DNA of 64,000 nt. It comes from Thalassospira lucentensis. GTDB lineage: Bacteria; Pseudomonadota; Alphaproteobacteria; Rhodospirillales; Thalassospiraceae. Within the stretch, counting starts at the first letter, position 1, and each line of letters starts with the position of its first letter. The notes beneath the pieces were generated by a model. That model searched no databases, was not told where the DNA came from, and saw only the letters and a list, made by a program, of their open reading frames with translations. Of the stretch, positions 62,573-64,000 are shown piece by piece. Position numbers and translations under genes: made by a program. The stretch lies in NCBI RefSeq assembly GCF_011806425.1, contig NZ_JAATOV010000002.1, forward strand, positions 248,001 to 312,000, read 5' to 3'.

Positions 62573-63052
62573 TTACGTGGTGATTTTCAGATGTTCGTGT
62601 TTATGGGCGTGGCCATGATGGTCGTCGCCGTGGTGATGGGATTCGACATGCAATTCACCCGGCACGGAATAAAGTTCCCCATGACGCACACCGGGCTGGG
62701 CCAGAATTTTATCGGCAAAGGCCCGGATATCAGCAAGGTTTCCGCGCAACGTCACGCTTTCAAGGCAGGTATCATGGTCAATGTGGAAATGGACCGTCGA
62801 TACCGTCAGATCGTGATGTTCGTGCTGGGCGTTCATCAAACGCGATGCCAGCATGCGTTCTTCGTGGTCATAGACATAATTTAATACCGCGATGCCAACG
62901 CCATTTTCGTCCTCGGCAAGCTTGGTCTGTTGCAGCTTTTCACGAATCAGATCACGGAACCCTTCGGACCGGTTGGTATAGCCGCGCTGATTAAGAAAGG
63001 TATCAAAGGCGTCCATCAGGTCATCTTCGATCGATACGGTCACGCGGGTCAT
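62573..63052 (-). CDS. nikR: Nickel-responsive regulator NikR
   Basis: A 159-residue ribbon-helix-helix repressor. The N-terminal strand and helices (VTVSIEDDLMDAFDTFL, NRSEGFRDLIREKL) bind DNA, and the C-terminal ACT-like domain carries the nickel ligands H77, H88, H90 and C96 (the HxHx5C pattern). A His-rich tail (about 139-154: HHHGDDHHGHAHKHEH) is longer than in the E. coli protein and may bind extra nickel or other metal. AAGGGAA lies 6-12 bases before the start. It is divergent from a DUF4198 gene, and a NikR-type operator lies between them. Confidence 0.96.
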   Translation of the reverse strand: MTRVTVSIEDDLMDAFDTFLNQRGYTNRSEGFRDLIREKLQQTKLAEDENGVGIAVLNYVYDHEERMLASRLMNAQHEHHDLTVSTVHFHIDHDTCLESVTLRGNLADIRAFADKILAQPGVRHGELYSVPGELHVESHHHGDDHHGHAHKHEHLKITT

Positions 63053-63085
63053 TTCAATTCCCTTTCAGAATCATCAGCTTGACTT

Positions 63086-63112
63086 GTATGAACAAATTTG
63101 AAAAGTTCACAC
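63086..63112. promoter_or_regulatory. Putative NikR operator
   Basis: TGTATGAAC, 11 bases, GTTCACACA: 8 of 9 positions pair. In the usual form this is GTATGA-N15-TCACAC, one base shorter and with one mismatch compared with the known E. coli GTATGA-N16-TCATAC. Its place between nikR and the DUF4198 gene supports the assignment. Confidence 0.65.
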
Positions 63113-63150
63113 ATTCTTTCTTATAGCCCTAATTTCCCAAAGGATAGCAG

Positions 63151-63948
63151 ATGTTTCAATCAAAGTTCGCAACCAGTGTCATGATTGGTGCGATTGGCTG
63201 CTTGTTCAGCGGCGCGGTGAGCGCCCACGAATTCACCCTTATGACCAGCCCAAGTGACGCAAAAGCAGGCGAAACCATGACCTACGTTATGGATTCGAGC
63301 CACGTTTTCGGCAAAGCAGAAGAAGCAGAAGCCGCCAAACATCTTGCAGCGACTTTGATCACCGCCGATCAGAAAACCGACCTTGATTTCGATGTAAATG
63401 CCGATGCGCCCAACCAGATCGGTACATTTGATGCGCCAGAAACGGCCGCATGGCTTTCGGCACATCGTCTTCCGGTGATTTGGTCCCAGACTCCGGATGG
63501 CTGGCAGGAAGGTGGCGCGGATGAACATCCCGATGCCGTCGCAGCCGTTCGTTATGAAAAATTCGCCAAGGACCTGGTCGGTGCGGCGTCAGGCGACAAA
63601 GCCGATGCCTTTATCACCGCGCCGATTGGCGACCAGCTTGAAATCGTCCCACTTTCCGATCCGCGCGAAACCGCGATTGGCGATGATGCGACCTTCCAGA
63701 TCTTGCTTGATGGGCAACCGTTGACGACGTCGGTACTTGCCACCTATGCCGGGTTCACCGACACCCCGTCATCCTGGGCCTATGCGACCGAAACCCTGAC
63801 CGATGAACGCGGCAGCGGCATTGCCAAAGTGCGCATCAGCGCGCCGGGCACCTGGATTGTCCGCGTTGCCACCGACGTTGCCGACGAAGAAGAAGGCGTT
63901 CGTGCCCATAACCTGCGCGCGACCCTGACCTTTGATGTCGCGAAATAA
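63151..63948 (+). CDS. DUF4198 domain periplasmic protein, probable nickel uptake component (NikK-like)
   Basis: A 265-residue protein with a signal peptide ending near AVSA (residue 25) and an HEF at the new N-terminus, so the mature protein begins with His. The DUF4198 fold is recognisable as an Ig-like beta domain: AHEFTLMTSP, GDDATFQILLDGQPL and the closing GTWIVRVATDV...HNLRATLTFDV. In alphaproteobacterial nickel transporters of the Nik(K)LMQO type, NikK is a DUF4198 protein encoded first after nikR. The divergent nikR, the putative operator and the small membrane gene after it support this role, but the rest of the operon lies outside the window. Confidence 0.8.
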   Translation: MFQSKFATSVMIGAIGCLFSGAVSAHEFTLMTSPSDAKAGETMTYVMDSSHVFGKAEEAEAAKHLAATLITADQKTDLDFDVNADAPNQIGTFDAPETAAWLSAHRLPVIWSQTPDGWQEGGADEHPDAVAAVRYEKFAKDLVGAASGDKADAFITAPIGDQLEIVPLSDPRETAIGDDATFQILLDGQPLTTSVLATYAGFTDTPSSWAYATETLTDERGSGIAKVRISAPGTWIVRVATDVADEEEGVRAHNLRATLTFDVAK

Positions 63949-63952
63949 ATCG

Positions 63953-64000
63953 ATGGGCGCAGGACAAAAACTGCTGCCAATCATTGTGATGGTGTTGATG
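63953..64000 (+). CDS. Start of a small membrane protein gene, cut by the window edge
   Basis: Only the first 16 codons are visible: MGAGQKLLPIIVMVLM, beginning five bases after the DUF4198 stop. The hydrophobic start fits NikL, the small two-helix membrane protein that follows NikK in energy-coupling nickel transporters. This is an inference from order only. No ribosome site is obvious, suggesting coupling to the preceding gene. Confidence 0.5.
   Translation, partial: MGAGQKLLPIIVMVLM

Overview
The window looks like the chromosome of a marine alphaproteobacterium of the Rhodospirillales, most likely Thalassospira or a close relative. This is inferred from three kinds of evidence. The protein families have an alphaproteobacterial character. 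There are alphaproteobacterial regulatory signatures: an SOS box of the GAAC-N7-GAAC type before recA, and two GGAAC-N16-CGTT promoters of the EcfG general stress type. The loose grouping of recA, alaS and icd is also typical. Base composition is moderately GC-rich. I see no rRNA, tRNA, CRISPR array, insertion sequence or prophage, so this is a core-like region with small accessory cassettes.

Layout. 0.2-2.3 kb: a SAM methyltransferase facing a butanediol-type dehydrogenase. 2.5-4.7 kb: queC-queD-queE (queuosine precursor). 4.7-7.3 kb: a small hydrophilic protein whose ribosome binding site is buried in a hairpin, a conserved hypothetical, and a lemA/DUF3137 pair. 7.5-8.9 kb: a membrane-embedded AraC regulator. 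9.2-14.4 kb: a PadR repressor and an RND efflux adaptor and pump. 14.7-20 kb: a solute-binding-like protein, pssA-psd phosphatidylethanolamine synthesis, a LysM protein and an integral membrane protein. 20.4-22.7 kb: a LOG-family protein, and an Rrf2 regulator divergent from a thioredoxin-reductase-like flavoprotein. 22.9-28.1 kb: a DeoR regulator plus a four-gene Ugp-type ABC importer, followed by a possible structured RNA. 28.7-32.1 kb: emrAB with a divergent TetR regulator.

32.2-37.1 kb: a small membrane protein, icd, a pirin, wrbA and a periplasmic glycerophosphodiester phosphodiesterase. 37.4-45.1 kb: a large CHASE/PAS hybrid histidine kinase, a VWA protein and a MoxR ATPase separated by an opposing methyltransferase-family gene, and a frameshifted AraC gene. 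45.5-54.1 kb: aldehyde dehydrogenase, lipoprotein, TPR protein, TetR-MFS pair, DUF2254 membrane protein, and DUF2798 with a divergent LysR. 54.2-62.3 kb: alaS, GNAT, two entericidin-like lipoproteins flanking a DUF1328 protein, an alpha/beta hydrolase with a divergent membrane AraC, and recA. 62.6-64 kb: nikR divergent from a DUF4198 protein and the start of a small membrane protein, probably a nickel uptake locus that continues beyond the window.

Themes: envelope maintenance (pssA/psd, LysM, efflux pumps, entericidins), scavenging of glycerophosphodiesters (Ugp importer plus secreted GlpQ), and stress responses (two EcfG-like promoters, the recA SOS box). The items I consider most worth following are the hairpin over the small gene at 4871, the structured RNA candidate near 28.24-28.52 kb, the EcfG-linked entericidin/DUF1328 cluster, the EcfG-like promoter before DUF2254, the 21-bp-spaced repeats before the second membrane AraC gene, and the broken AraC gene.
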